Positions 33,928 through 43,214 of a DNA stretch of 64,000 nucleotides are shown one piece after another. Origin of the DNA: Marivita sp046592965 (GTDB lineage: Bacteria > Pseudomonadota > Alphaproteobacteria > Rhodobacterales > Rhodobacteraceae); the NCBI RefSeq assembly GCF_046592965.1, contig NZ_JBISBV010000006.1, positions 124,001-188,000 of the forward strand, written 5' to 3'. The notes under the pieces are model-generated. The model saw only the letters and a list, made by a program, of their open reading frames with translations. It had not been told where the DNA came from and made no database searches. Both the position numbers and the translations under genes were made by a program. The stretch's first letter is position 1. Each line of letters begins with the position of its first letter.

Positions 33928-35153
33928 TGCGTTCGGATACGGGCATCGGCGCGCAGCTGTGCCAGGTAGCTTTCCGCAAGCGACTGGAACCGTTGATTGC
34001 GCAAGCCAAGCGCGAACTGGTCGCGGTCCACATCCTCGTTCACTTCGGCGGTGCGGCCACACAGCATCAGGAACATCAGCGTTTGCCCGTTCGAGCGCGT
34101 CAACGCCGTCGACACCTCGCCGGGATCAAGCTTTGAAAGCTCGAACGCCACGTCGGTGGGAATGTCGGATGGCGGCAGCGTCTGTCGTTCCAAAACCCCG
34201 GCCGGTTGGCCTTGGGCAACGCCGTAAAGATCGTCGCAGCGATCCAGCTTGCTTTCCAACACGCGCGCTTGCGCCAGCGTGGCGGCGCTGCGCCCGCCGG
34301 GCAGATAATAGGCGGCGTATTCGATGGCCGAGTAGGTCGCAGCTTTGTAGCCGGTCTCCTCGATGTCGCGCAGTTGGAACAGCGCGACCGCATTGGGAAT
34401 CGGGATCGGATCGGTCACCTGACCGGGCGACAGGGCCAGCACCAGCGGACGCAGCACCGGCGGCAGATCCTCGAGGTTTTGCCAGGGCAACCGTCCGCCC
34501 GCCTGTTTGGTCGCAGTGGCGGAATAGCGTCGCGCCTCGGACGAGAACGCCGCCTCGGAGGTGATCTGGCTGATCCGCTCGGCACGCTCGCGCACCGCGT
34601 CGGCCTGCCCCGGGGGGGCCGGCATGATGATTTCCGACAACAGCACCCGCACCGACGACCCGCCAGCCGCTCCCAAGGCGCGGTCGATCTCGGTGTCGGT
34701 CAGGTTCACCCGCCCGGCGAACCTTGCCTGCACCAGCAGCCGCCAGCTCAAACCGGCGCGCACGAAGTCGCGGAAGGTCTGCTCCGCCACGCCGCTCCCC
34801 GCCAGAGCCTGAATAAACTCCTCCCGGCTCAGGTTGGCGCGACCGGCAAATTCGGTCATGCCGTCCAGCACCTCTTCCTCGGAGGGATCGATCCCCGCGG
34901 CCTCGGCAGCCTGCAGGCGCAGCCGGTCGTCGATCAACTGCTCGCGGGCCAGCGTTTGCACATTCCCCGGCGCGCTCAGCACCGTCAACATCCGCGCCCG
35001 CTGTTCAAGCTCGTAGGCGGTGACCACGCTGTCATTGATCCGGATCGCGGGCGCGAACATGTTTTGCGCTCCGGCGGTCACGGGGCCAAGCGCCAGCGTC
35101 AGGCCAAGGGCAAGCGCCCCCAGTTTGCGGGTGAAAATGCTCATTGGTTGCAT
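33924..35153 (-). CDS. surA: SurA-like periplasmic peptidyl-prolyl isomerase/chaperone
   Basis: 409 residues with a signal peptide (cleavage near AGAQNM). The N-terminal SurA helical domain runs to about 165 (INDSVVTAYELEQRARML). One parvulin domain follows at about 170-285 (LPWQNLEDLPPVLRPLVLALSPGQV), then a C-terminal segment. It escorts outer-membrane proteins through the periplasm. It lies directly after lptD, one of its clients in other bacteria. ATG 35153 overlaps the end of lptD; ATG 35144 is an alternative. Confidence 0.9.
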   Translation of the reverse strand: MQPMSIFTRKLGALALGLTLALGPVTAGAQNMFAPAIRINDSVVTAYELEQRARMLTVLSAPGNVQTLAREQLIDDRLRLQAAEAAGIDPSEEEVLDGMTEFAGRANLSREEFIQALAGSGVAEQTFRDFVRAGLSWRLLVQARFAGRVNLTDTEIDRALGAAGGSSVRVLLSEIIMPAPPGQADAVRERAERISQITSEAAFSSEARRYSATATKQAGGRLPWQNLEDLPPVLRPLVLALSPGQVTDPIPIPNAVALFQLRDIEETGYKAATYSAIEYAAYYLPGGRSAATLAQARVLESKLDRCDDLYGVAQGQPAGVLERQTLPPSDIPTDVAFELSKLDPGEVSTALTRSNGQTLMFLMLCGRTAEVNEDVDRDQFALGLRNQRFQSLAESYLAQLRADARIRTQ

Positions 35154-37294
35154 GAACGACGGTACTCCTTGCCACTGCCGCCGGTGCTGAATCCAGTCAG
35201 CGCGACGGTCAGGCCGAAATCGGTAGATGGGTTCAGGTTAGAGGAAGAGGCAAAGCTGCGCGAGACCGAAAAGTCCACCACGACACATTCGTTGCGATAC
35301 TCGGCACCCAGCCCCGCGTGCAGGAATTGCCCCTCCGCGATGTCATAGCGGGTGTTGCTTGTCGCGGTCCAGTGACGGTCGACATTGTAGCGCGCGTTCA
35401 GTCGCCACTGCGATTGCGCATCCGCGCGGTCTTCGGCGGCATCCGTGGTCAACAGGATATAGGACGCACCCAGCGCATAGCGCTCGCGGTTCAGGTTGGC
35501 GCGCATTTCGGCCTTGGTAAAGCGGCTGTCGACCATGTCATAAAGCCCCCGTGCGAGCAGCTGGATTCCGGTCGTGTGCGAGAACTGGCCCGACACCAGC
35601 CAGTCCGAGGTTTCGCTGTCGAGCCCCGAGGAGCGCGAGACATCGCCGTCCAGATCCTCGCGCCAGACGCGGCCCACCGTCAATGCAGCGCGCCAGCCAT
35701 CGGGATCCTCGCGCATCCATCTAAGCCCCGCCGCTCCGATCAAGCCACGTTCGCGGCGGTCGGCGACCGGGAATCGCGACAGCGACAACAGGTTGCCCTC
35801 GTCAAACTCCACCCGCGTGCTTTCGTCGTTCGGCACGCCGGTCCGTTCGCCGCCGATCCAGCCCACCTGGGCCACCGGTTCGAGCAGCACCCGCGCGCCG
35901 TTCTGGTCGGTTCTGGTCCAGGGCCAGCGCAGTTCGAGCGACCCGGCGGGGGTCACTTCGGTGTAATCGCCTTCGGCCACCGCGTCCTGGCGCACCAGAA
36001 ACCGGTCCACGGAGACCTTCGCCACAGCCCCCGCGCGCAGGCCGCCCGGCAGCGTCCAGCGATCGCGCCAGCTGAGGTCAAGATTGGCGCGCGCCACATC
36101 GCGCCCGTCGACCACGTTATCGGAATCGCTGCTGTCGATATCAAGGTCGGAGTAGCGGTAATGCCCGTGCAGATCGAAACCAAGCCGCACTTCACCGCCC
36201 ACGCGCTTGGGAAAAAACCGCCGGCTGTAGCGCAGGTTGCCGATGATCGTCGGCTGGGTGGCATTGTTTTCGCCGTCTGTCAGGCTTTCGTAATGGATTG
36301 CGCCGGTGGAAAAGAAACTGTCCCGCTTGGTGCGCGACAGGGTGATCGCGCTGTCCAGCCGGTCTTTCTTGAAATCGTTGTTATAGTCGTTGAGATAGGC
36401 ATCGTCGGTCACCGCTTCGATGTCGAAGGTCAGACGGAAATCGCGCGGCAGGCTGAACGCGCCTTCGGCAAAAAGCAGCCCGCGCAGATCGTCGTCCAGC
36501 AGCGTATCGCGGCTGACCGCACCGTTGATCTTGAGGTCGCCGGTACGAAACGCCTGACGGTAGCGCAGTTCAAGCGTGCGCGTGATCGAGGACAGATAGG
36601 GCGTGAGCGTCAGATCCGCATGATCGCCGATCGGGATGAAATAGGGCAGCTTGATTCCAAACCCCAGCAGGCTGGAGGTTTTGAGTTCCGGAATCAGAAA
36701 GCCGCGCGCGCGCTTCAAAGTCGGGTCGGGCAGGCGCATATGGGGGATATAGAACACCGGCACGCCCAGCACCCGTAATTGGGCATCGTCGAAATAAATC
36801 TGGCGCTCCTCGGCGTCGTGCACCACGCGGCTTGCGCGGATCGCCCAGAGCGGGGGGTCGTCGCTGCCGCACACCTGACAGGACGTGGCGGCAATCTGGC
36901 TCATCGCGGTATAGCGCCCGTCAACCCGCGCGGCGCGTGCGGAGGCGATCTGCAACTGCTCGTCCAGTACGAACCGGGCGCTGTCCAACAAGCCGTTCTG
37001 GAACCCCTGATCCAGTTCGGCTTGCGTCGCGGTCAGGATGTTGCCTTCCGGATCGGTGATCCGAATGGGCCCCTGAATGTCGAGCGTGTTCGTGGCGCGA
37101 TCATAGATCACGGTTGCGGCTGTCATCCGCATGCCGCCGCTCAACGCCTCGACGTTTCCGGTTGCGATCAGCTTGTCGCCACCCTCCTGCACCAGCACGG
37201 AATCCGCCAGCAGCACAACGTCGTCCGATTGTGCCGACGCGGATGGCGACAGGATCAGCGCCACACCGACGGCAGCCAACAGTGCGCGCCACAT
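35141..37294 (-). CDS. lptD: LPS assembly outer-membrane protein LptD
   Basis: 717 residues with a signal peptide (cleavage near ASAQSD). An N-terminal OstA-like beta-jellyroll follows (about 30-150), then a beta-barrel with many aromatic strands. Cysteines appear in the pairs TSCQVCGS, ECVVVD and RRSCNQ, which could form the disulfides that mature LptD. It inserts LPS into the outer leaflet with LptE, which is not in this window. The stop of lptG and start of lptD share one base (TGATG). Confidence 0.93.
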   Translation of the reverse strand: MWRALLAAVGVALILSPSASAQSDDVVLLADSVLVQEGGDKLIATGNVEALSGGMRMTAATVIYDRATNTLDIQGPIRITDPEGNILTATQAELDQGFQNGLLDSARFVLDEQLQIASARAARVDGRYTAMSQIAATSCQVCGSDDPPLWAIRASRVVHDAEERQIYFDDAQLRVLGVPVFYIPHMRLPDPTLKRARGFLIPELKTSSLLGFGIKLPYFIPIGDHADLTLTPYLSSITRTLELRYRQAFRTGDLKINGAVSRDTLLDDDLRGLLFAEGAFSLPRDFRLTFDIEAVTDDAYLNDYNNDFKKDRLDSAITLSRTKRDSFFSTGAIHYESLTDGENNATQPTIIGNLRYSRRFFPKRVGGEVRLGFDLHGHYRYSDLDIDSSDSDNVVDGRDVARANLDLSWRDRWTLPGGLRAGAVAKVSVDRFLVRQDAVAEGDYTEVTPAGSLELRWPWTRTDQNGARVLLEPVAQVGWIGGERTGVPNDESTRVEFDEGNLLSLSRFPVADRRERGLIGAAGLRWMREDPDGWRAALTVGRVWREDLDGDVSRSSGLDSETSDWLVSGQFSHTTGIQLLARGLYDMVDSRFTKAEMRANLNRERYALGASYILLTTDAAEDRADAQSQWRLNARYNVDRHWTATSNTRYDIAEGQFLHAGLGAEYRNECVVVDFSVSRSFASSSNLNPSTDFGLTVALTGFSTGGSGKEYRRSCNQ

Positions 37295-38388
37295 CACCCG
37301 TCCTCCCGTTGCAGGATCAATCCCAGCGCCAGCAGCACCGACGCCAGGGGCGGCGCCCACGCGGCGACCAGCGGGTTCAACTGGCCGTTTTCGCCAAGGA
37401 TTTGCGCAAAGTTGCGCACATAGTAGAGCGAGAAGCCCAGCAACACCGCCGTCAACACGCCAATCCCGGTGCCGCCCATCCGGCTGTGGCGCATGGTGAA
37501 GGCCGCGCCGATCAGGACCATCGACAACAGGAACACCGGCCGCGCCATTTCCATCTGGAGCCAGACCGCGTGGCGGCGCGCCGAAAAGCCCGCGTCTTCG
37601 AGATCGGTGATATAGCCGCGCAAATCCCAGACCGAGATAGCGGACGGGCGGCCGAACCTGTCCTTGATGCTGTCTTCGGTCAGGGTCGAGGAAACGGTCA
37701 GTTCATCGTATTGCTCTGCATTGGTTTCGGGGTTGACCCCGGCCTCGAGCGGCCAGACCTTGGCGTTCGTCAGCGACCATGCGCCGGGGTTCAATTCGGC
37801 CTCCTCGGCCTCGATGCGGCGCACCGGGCCGGCGTCTTCTGCGTAGGCGACGAACATCACGTCATAAAGAACGGTGCCGGTCGCATTGGCGCGCGCCGCA
37901 CGGATCACCGTCTGGCCGCGCGGATCGGACTGGCGCAACCACAGCCCCTCGGCCCCGATCGACAGCGCCGAGGTGCCCCCGTTGCGGTAGGTTTCGCGCA
38001 AGTCCGAATATGCCTTCGATGTCGCTGCCACAATCGGATTGCCCATCGCCACGGCAAGCCCGCCGATGATGACAGCCACCGACACCGGCCCGATCAGCGC
38101 GACCAGACCGGATCGCCCTGCCGCGCGCATCACCACCAGTTCCGAAGAGCGCGCCAGCGATACGAACAGCGCGATTGCCGACAGGATCATCACCAGTGGC
38201 AGGATCTGGTACATGCCTTCGGGCGTGTTGAGCAATGTCAGACGCATGACTTCGCCAAAGCTGACCGAGTCGTCAAAGCGCCGGATCTGTTCGACCAGAT
38301 CAAGCAGCATCTGGAACAGGAAAAACACGGCAAAGATGCCGAGGAACGTCCACATGAAACGGCGCGCAAAATAGAGATGCAGGGTCAT
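37294..38388 (-). CDS. lptG: LPS export permease LptG
   Basis: 364 residues, YjgP/YjgQ family: three hydrophobic segments at each end and a central periplasmic jellyroll. It opens MTLHLYFARRFMWTFLGIF. With LptF and the ATPase LptB it extracts LPS from the inner membrane. Its start overlaps the lptF stop as ATGA. Order and symmetry with lptF identify it as LptG rather than LptF. Confidence 0.93.
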   Translation of the reverse strand: MTLHLYFARRFMWTFLGIFAVFFLFQMLLDLVEQIRRFDDSVSFGEVMRLTLLNTPEGMYQILPLVMILSAIALFVSLARSSELVVMRAAGRSGLVALIGPVSVAVIIGGLAVAMGNPIVAATSKAYSDLRETYRNGGTSALSIGAEGLWLRQSDPRGQTVIRAARANATGTVLYDVMFVAYAEDAGPVRRIEAEEAELNPGAWSLTNAKVWPLEAGVNPETNAEQYDELTVSSTLTEDSIKDRFGRPSAISVWDLRGYITDLEDAGFSARRHAVWLQMEMARPVFLLSMVLIGAAFTMRHSRMGGTGIGVLTAVLLGFSLYYVRNFAQILGENGQLNPLVAAWAPPLASVLLALGLILQREDG

Positions 38389-39518
38389 GTCGCTGCCTCT
38401 GGATCAGTAAGAGCGCGCCCCGGTCGGAAGGGACGCGCCGCCAGATGCAGCAAGAAGGCCGAGATCGCCAGCCCGACCGCCGATGGCAGATAGACCAGCG
38501 GCCAGAGCATCGCAGTGTTGCGTGTCGGATCGCTGACTCCGCTTTCCACCAGCTTGACCACCACCAGCAAGAAGATCGCAACCACGATCTGACGGCCAAC
38601 GCCGAAGCGGCTGAAGCTTCCGGTCATCAAGGTCGAAAAGCCGATCAACGCGGCCACCAGCCCCAGCAGCGCCTGCTGGAACCTGCCGTGCAATTCCTCA
38701 CCGATGCGCGCGATGGAATCGCCGCTGATCTCGGCCATCTCGGCCGGTCTGGTCATCAAATCCCATGTCGACATATGTCTCGGCTGCAAGTCCTTGTCGC
38801 GATCCTGAACGATCAGGTTGCTGATATCGTAGGTGAAATTGGTGAACAGTGTGGTCGACAACGTTCCGGTCTCGACCTGGAGCGTCTGCGCCAGACCGCT
38901 GATCATCACCAGGCGCGGGCCCTCGTCGCCCTGCACGACATAGGCGCGCTCGGCGGTATAGGTCACTTCGCGCGAGGGGCGCCGCCGGTCCGACAGATAG
39001 ACGTCGCGCAATTCCCCCTCGGGGGTGATCTGGCGGATGAAGAACGTCACGCCGGGGCCGGGGTGCAGGAACGTACCCTCGCGCAAAAGCCGCGCGCTTA
39101 CCGAACCGGAGATCTCGACTTCGCGCTCCTTGAGCTGGTTGACCGAGGCGGGCACCAGAAAATGCGTGAGCACCGACATCATCACGGCCACGATCACCCC
39201 GAACACCAAGACCGGGCGCGCCAAACGCCACGGGCTGTATCCCGTCGCCTGCACGACCGTGAGCTCCGAATCTCCCATCATCCGGTTGCTCACATAGACC
39301 GCGGCGGCGAATGACGCCATCGGCAGCACCACCGCGATCACGCTGGGCAGGCTCAACGCCGAGAATTCGAGGAAGACACCCGCAGAATGGCCATCCGCGA
39401 TCAAGCGGTCAAACAGGACAACCGCGCGGTTGACCCAATAGACGGACACCAGCACCAGCGCGAAAAATCCAAAGAGGACCATGAGTTGCGACAGCATGTA
39501 TCTGTCGAATCTTGGCAC
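38385..39518 (-). CDS. lptF: LPS export permease LptF
   Basis: 377 residues of the YjgP/YjgQ family, with PRFDRYMLSQLMVLFGFF as first segment and the three C-terminal segments near 280-370. It partners LptG and LptB in LPS transport. I place the start at GTG 39518, seven bases after GAAGGGG; the longer frame reaches into the divergent promoter region. It opens the six-gene chain lptF-lptG-lptD-surA-pdxA-rsmA and diverges from pepA. Confidence 0.93.
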   Translation of the reverse strand: MPRFDRYMLSQLMVLFGFFALVLVSVYWVNRAVVLFDRLIADGHSAGVFLEFSALSLPSVIAVVLPMASFAAAVYVSNRMMGDSELTVVQATGYSPWRLARPVLVFGVIVAVMMSVLTHFLVPASVNQLKEREVEISGSVSARLLREGTFLHPGPGVTFFIRQITPEGELRDVYLSDRRRPSREVTYTAERAYVVQGDEGPRLVMISGLAQTLQVETGTLSTTLFTNFTYDISNLIVQDRDKDLQPRHMSTWDLMTRPAEMAEISGDSIARIGEELHGRFQQALLGLVAALIGFSTLMTGSFSRFGVGRQIVVAIFLLVVVKLVESGVSDPTRNTAMLWPLVYLPSAVGLAISAFLLHLAARPFRPGRALTDPEAAT

Positions 39519-39649
39519 AGCGGACCCCTTCACACGACATGGAGTGGGCCTTGCGGCCCGATCCTCTAGGGTTTGGGGGAAAAGCCGCCTCTGGTCAACC
39601 GCGCGCACGGGCGCTAGGCCTAGGCGCGAACCAATTTACGGAGCATGAA

Positions 39650-41125
39650 ATGGCGGAACTTCGCGCACTCACCTTTGCGCCTGTCGATCTTGACGGGCTG
39701 TCCACGGCCAAGGGCCGCATCGCGGCCTTCATCACCCCCGAGCAAAAGCTCAGCCCCGGTGCGCGCCGCGCCAACCGGCTGACCAAGGGCGCGGTGGCAC
39801 GGGCGGTTGCGTCAGAGGCGTGGGACAAGCTCGACGAGGGCAAGGTGATGACGCTGGCCTGGCCGGTCGGAATGGCGGCAGAGGCACTTGATCTCGTCAA
39901 ACTGTCACGCCGCCCGACACCCGATCTCGCGCGCAAGGCCGGTGCGGCCCTCGCGGCGGCGGGTAACAGGTCCGAAGTGACCGTGCTGGTCGAAGGCACA
40001 CGGCGCGCCGCCGAAATCGCGCTGGGTCTGGCACTGCGCGGGTATGATTTTGACGCTCACAGATCCAAGAAAGCGGATCCCCTCGGCGCAGTGACGGTGA
40101 TGTGCACCAATCCCGAAGACGCCGAAATCGCGTTCGCCCCCCGCCGCGCGGTTGCGGAAGGGGTTCTTTTCACCCGCAATCTGGTGAACGAGCCGGCCAA
40201 TGTGCTGACGACAAGCGAATTCGCAACCCGTCTTGAGGGTCTGCGCGATCTGGGTGTCGAGGTCGACATCCTCGAAGAGGACGCGCTTGAAAAGCTGGGC
40301 ATGGGTGCGCTGCTTTGTGTCGGGCAGGGGTCTGACAGCCCGTCGAAAGTTGCCGTGATGCGCTGGAACGGCGGCACCAAGGGCGACGCGCCCTTGGCGT
40401 TGATCGGCAAGGGCGTCGTGTTCGACACCGGGGGTATTTCGCTGAAACCGGCGGCGGGCATGGAGAACATGACGATGGACATGGGGGGCGCGGGCGTTGT
40501 TGCCGGCGTCATGCACGCCATCGCCAAACGCAAGGCCAAGGCCAATGTCGTCGGCATGGTGGGTCTGGTCGAAAACATGCCTTCGGGCAACGCGGTGCGC
40601 CCCGGTGACGTCGTGACCTCCATGAAGGGCGACACGATCGAGGTGATCAACACCGACGCCGAGGGCCGTCTGGTTCTGTGCGATGTCATGTGGCACGCGC
40701 AGGAATCCGAGAAACCCGCCGCGATGATCGACCTCGCCACCCTGACCGGTGCCTGCATCATCGCGCTGGGGCATGAAAACGCCGCCGTCTATTCCAACGA
40801 CGACCCACTTGTCACCGCCTTCCTCAAGGCCGCCGAAACCGAAACCGAAGGCGCATGGCGGATGCCGCTGGGACAGGCCTATGACGACATGCTGAAATCC
40901 CCGGTTGCGGATATGAAGAACGTCGGCGGCCGCCCCGCCGGGTCGATCACTGCGGCGCAGTTCCTCAAGCGGTTCGTCAAGGATGAAACACCGTGGATTC
41001 ACCTCGATATCGCCGGTGTCGCGCATGTCGACAAGGATCTTGACCTGTCGCCCAAAGGCGCAACCGGCTGGGGCGTGCGTGCGCTCGACCGGCTGATCGC
41101 TGACCGGTTCGAGAACAAGGAGTGA
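39650..41125 (+). CDS. pepA: Leucyl aminopeptidase (M17)
   Basis: 491 residues. The catalytic domain has GKGVVFDTGGISLKPAAGMENM, NTDAEGRLVLCDV and the two-zinc ligands expected of M17. The N-terminal domain (1-170) is typical in length. It removes N-terminal residues from peptides as a hexamer; in E. coli it also binds DNA. ATG 39650 follows GGAG. holC comes six bases after the stop, as in many proteobacteria. Confidence 0.95.
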   Translation: MAELRALTFAPVDLDGLSTAKGRIAAFITPEQKLSPGARRANRLTKGAVARAVASEAWDKLDEGKVMTLAWPVGMAAEALDLVKLSRRPTPDLARKAGAALAAAGNRSEVTVLVEGTRRAAEIALGLALRGYDFDAHRSKKADPLGAVTVMCTNPEDAEIAFAPRRAVAEGVLFTRNLVNEPANVLTTSEFATRLEGLRDLGVEVDILEEDALEKLGMGALLCVGQGSDSPSKVAVMRWNGGTKGDAPLALIGKGVVFDTGGISLKPAAGMENMTMDMGGAGVVAGVMHAIAKRKAKANVVGMVGLVENMPSGNAVRPGDVVTSMKGDTIEVINTDAEGRLVLCDVMWHAQESEKPAAMIDLATLTGACIIALGHENAAVYSNDDPLVTAFLKAAETETEGAWRMPLGQAYDDMLKSPVADMKNVGGRPAGSITAAQFLKRFVKDETPWIHLDIAGVAHVDKDLDLSPKGATGWGVRALDRLIADRFENKE

Positions 41126-41131
41126 GCTGAG

Positions 41132-41590
41132 TTGGGGGCCGCGTATTTCTATCACCTGACGCAAAAGCCGCTGGAGGCGACCTTGCCGATGCTGTTGGCA
41201 AAGTCGCTCTCTGCGGGCTGGCGGGTGGCGGTGCGCGGCACCGATCCCGAACGCATGGACTGGCTGGATCAAAAGCTGTGGCTGGAGCCGGAAGACGGGT
41301 TTCTGCCACATGGTCTGGCGGGCGGCCCGCATGATGCGGACCAGCCCATTCTTTTGACAACCGAACCAAACGCGGCAAACGCGCCGCAATGCGTGATGAC
41401 AATCGACGGCGCGGAGGTCGCTGCGGACGAGGTGCAGGCGCTGCAACGGGTCTGCGTGCTGTTTGACGGTAACGACGCCCGCGCCGTCGAGGTCGCGCGC
41501 GGCCAATGGCGCAGCCTGACCGGCGCGGGATGTTCGGCACAATACTGGTCCGAAGCGTCGGGGCGCTGGGAGAAGAAGGCCGAGGCGTGA
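41132..41590 (+). CDS. holC: DNA polymerase III chi subunit
   Basis: 152 residues. It starts MGAAYFYHLTQKPLEATLPML, the chi signature, and has the DWLDQKLWLEPEDGFLPHGLAG block. Chi joins the clamp loader to SSB. The start is a rare TTG at 41132, following the GGAG in the pepA tail; this fits the conserved N-terminus and there is no closer ATG. It is translated from the pepA transcript. Confidence 0.9.
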   Translation: MGAAYFYHLTQKPLEATLPMLLAKSLSAGWRVAVRGTDPERMDWLDQKLWLEPEDGFLPHGLAGGPHDADQPILLTTEPNAANAPQCVMTIDGAEVAADEVQALQRVCVLFDGNDARAVEVARGQWRSLTGAGCSAQYWSEASGRWEKKAEA

Positions 41591-41628
41591 AAAGCTTTTG
41601 TTAACAAGGCGTTAAAGGGTCAGCGATC

Positions 41629-41673
41629 TTGACGCATTGTTTCGCATGCGAAACATTCGGTCCGTTTCGGACC
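41629..41673 (+). promoter_or_regulatory. Candidate promoter with two palindromes before the lipoamide dehydrogenase gene
   Basis: TTGACG (41629-41634) is a possible -35. It is followed by a perfect 18-base palindrome TGTTTCGCATGCGAAACA (41638-41655), which would occupy the spacer and the start of a weak -10 (AACATT, 41652-41657). GGTCCG-TTT-CGGACC (41659-41673) follows as a second inverted repeat. The palindrome is well placed for a repressor. The regulator is unknown. Confidence 0.45.
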
Positions 41674-41746
41674 TAACGCCGCCGCCCCATTGTCGGCCAT
41701 CCCGGTTTCGCCTAGGCTTTGTGCAATCACCGAGGGAGAGCGCGCG

Positions 41747-43138
41747 ATGGGCAAGAGTTTCGACATGATCGTGATCGGCGCGGGGCCGGGCGGCTATGTC
41801 GCCGCAATACGTGGCGCGCAGTTGGGTCTGAGTGTCGCCATCGTCGAGCGCGAACATCTCGGCGGCATTTGCCTCAACTGGGGGTGCATCCCGACCAAGG
41901 CCATGCTGCGCACGTCCGAAGTGTTCCACCTCATGCACCGCGCCAAGGAATTCGGCCTCAAGGCCGACGGCATCGGCTTTGACCTAGACGCGGTTGTCAA
42001 ACGCTCGCGCAAGATCGCCAAACAGCTCAATTCCGGTGTCGGGCACTTGCTGAAAAAGAACAAGGTTCAGGTCTTCATGGGGGAGGCGACACTGCCCGCC
42101 AAGGGCCAGGTCTCGGTCAAGACCGAGACGGGCACCGAGGAGTTGAGCGCCCGCAACGTCATCATCGCCACCGGCGCGCGCGCTCGTGAGTTGCCGGGAC
42201 TGGAAGCGGATGGCGATCTGGTCTGGACCTATAAACATGCGCTGGTGCCCAAACGGATGCCGAAAAAGCTGCTGGTCATCGGATCGGGCGCGATCGGCAT
42301 CGAATTTGCCAGTTTTTACAATGCTCTGGGTGCCGAGACCACCGTGGTCGAGGTTATGGACCGTATCCTGCCAGTCGAAGACGCCGAGATCAGCGCGTTC
42401 GCAAAGAAGCAGTTCGAAGCGCAAGGCATGACACTGCGCGAAAAGGCGATGGTCAAGAAGCTGGATCGCGCCAGCGGCACGGTGACGGCGCATATCGAAA
42501 GCGGCGGCAAGGTCGAAACCGCAGAGTTCGACACGGTGATCTCCGCCGTCGGCATCGTCGGCAATACCGAAGGTCTTGGTCTGGAAGATTTGGGCGTCAC
42601 GGTCGAGCGAAGCCATATCGTGACCGATCCGCAGTGCCGCACCGGCATCGACGGGCTTTATGCCATCGGCGATATTGCAGGCGCTCCCTGGCTTGCGCAC
42701 AAGGCCAGCCACGAGGGCGTCATGGTGGCCGAACTGATCGCGGGGCAAACGCCGCCCGCCGTGTCACCCGACAGCATCGCGGGCTGCACCTATTGCCAGC
42801 CGCAGGTCGCCAGCGTCGGGCTGACCGAAGCGCAGGCGACAGAGCAGGGTTATGACATCAAGGTGGGCCGGTTTCCGTTCATCGGCAACGGCAAGGCGAT
42901 TGCCCTGGGCGAACCGGAGGGGCTTGTGAAAACCGTGTTCGATGCGAACACCGGTGCGCTGCTGGGCGCGCATATGGTGGGGGCGGAAGTGACCGAGCTC
43001 ATTCAGGGCTATGTGATCGGACGCCAGCTCGAGACCACGGAGGAAGACCTGATGCACGCCGTGTTCCCGCATCCGACCCTGTCGGAGATGATGCATGAAA
43101 GCGTGCTCGACGCGTGGGGACGCGCCATTCATTTCTAG
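41747..43138 (+). CDS. lpdA: Dihydrolipoyl dehydrogenase (E3)
   Basis: 463 residues. FAD-binding GAGPGGYVAA, the redox disulfide GGICLNWGCIPTKAM, NAD-binding IGSGAIGIEF, YAIGDIAG, and the catalytic His-Glu pair in HPTLSE are all visible. It reoxidises dihydrolipoamide of 2-oxoacid dehydrogenases or the glycine cleavage system. No partner subunit genes are nearby, so the complex it serves cannot be assigned. There is no fused lipoyl domain. GAGGGAGAG precedes ATG 41747. Confidence 0.95.
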   Translation: MGKSFDMIVIGAGPGGYVAAIRGAQLGLSVAIVEREHLGGICLNWGCIPTKAMLRTSEVFHLMHRAKEFGLKADGIGFDLDAVVKRSRKIAKQLNSGVGHLLKKNKVQVFMGEATLPAKGQVSVKTETGTEELSARNVIIATGARARELPGLEADGDLVWTYKHALVPKRMPKKLLVIGSGAIGIEFASFYNALGAETTVVEVMDRILPVEDAEISAFAKKQFEAQGMTLREKAMVKKLDRASGTVTAHIESGGKVETAEFDTVISAVGIVGNTEGLGLEDLGVTVERSHIVTDPQCRTGIDGLYAIGDIAGAPWLAHKASHEGVMVAELIAGQTPPAVSPDSIAGCTYCQPQVASVGLTEAQATEQGYDIKVGRFPFIGNGKAIALGEPEGLVKTVFDANTGALLGAHMVGAEVTELIQGYVIGRQLETTEEDLMHAVFPHPTLSEMMHESVLDAWGRAIHF

Positions 43139-43151
43139 CCGTCGGGGACAA

Positions 43152-43204
43152 AGAATTTTCGAACGAAAATTCTGACGCCGAAGAATCTTCGTCCGAAGAT
43201 TCTT
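43152..43204. repeat. Second pair of NNCGAA-centred hairpins, between convergent genes
   Basis: AGAATTTTCG-AA-CGAAAATTCT (43152-43173) and AAGAATCTTCG-TC-CGAAGATTCTT (43181-43204). The first has the same arms as the hairpin at 14509-14530. Placed between lpdA and the leftward SDR gene, the pair likely acts as a bidirectional terminator. Confidence 0.75.
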
Positions 43205-43214
43205 GCCCCGCGTG

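Noticed and set aside
32701..33969. 422-codon plus-strand open frame
   Set aside because: Antisense to pdxA, with no protein-like features.
39905..41542. 545-codon minus-strand open frame
   Set aside because: Antisense shadow of pepA and holC.
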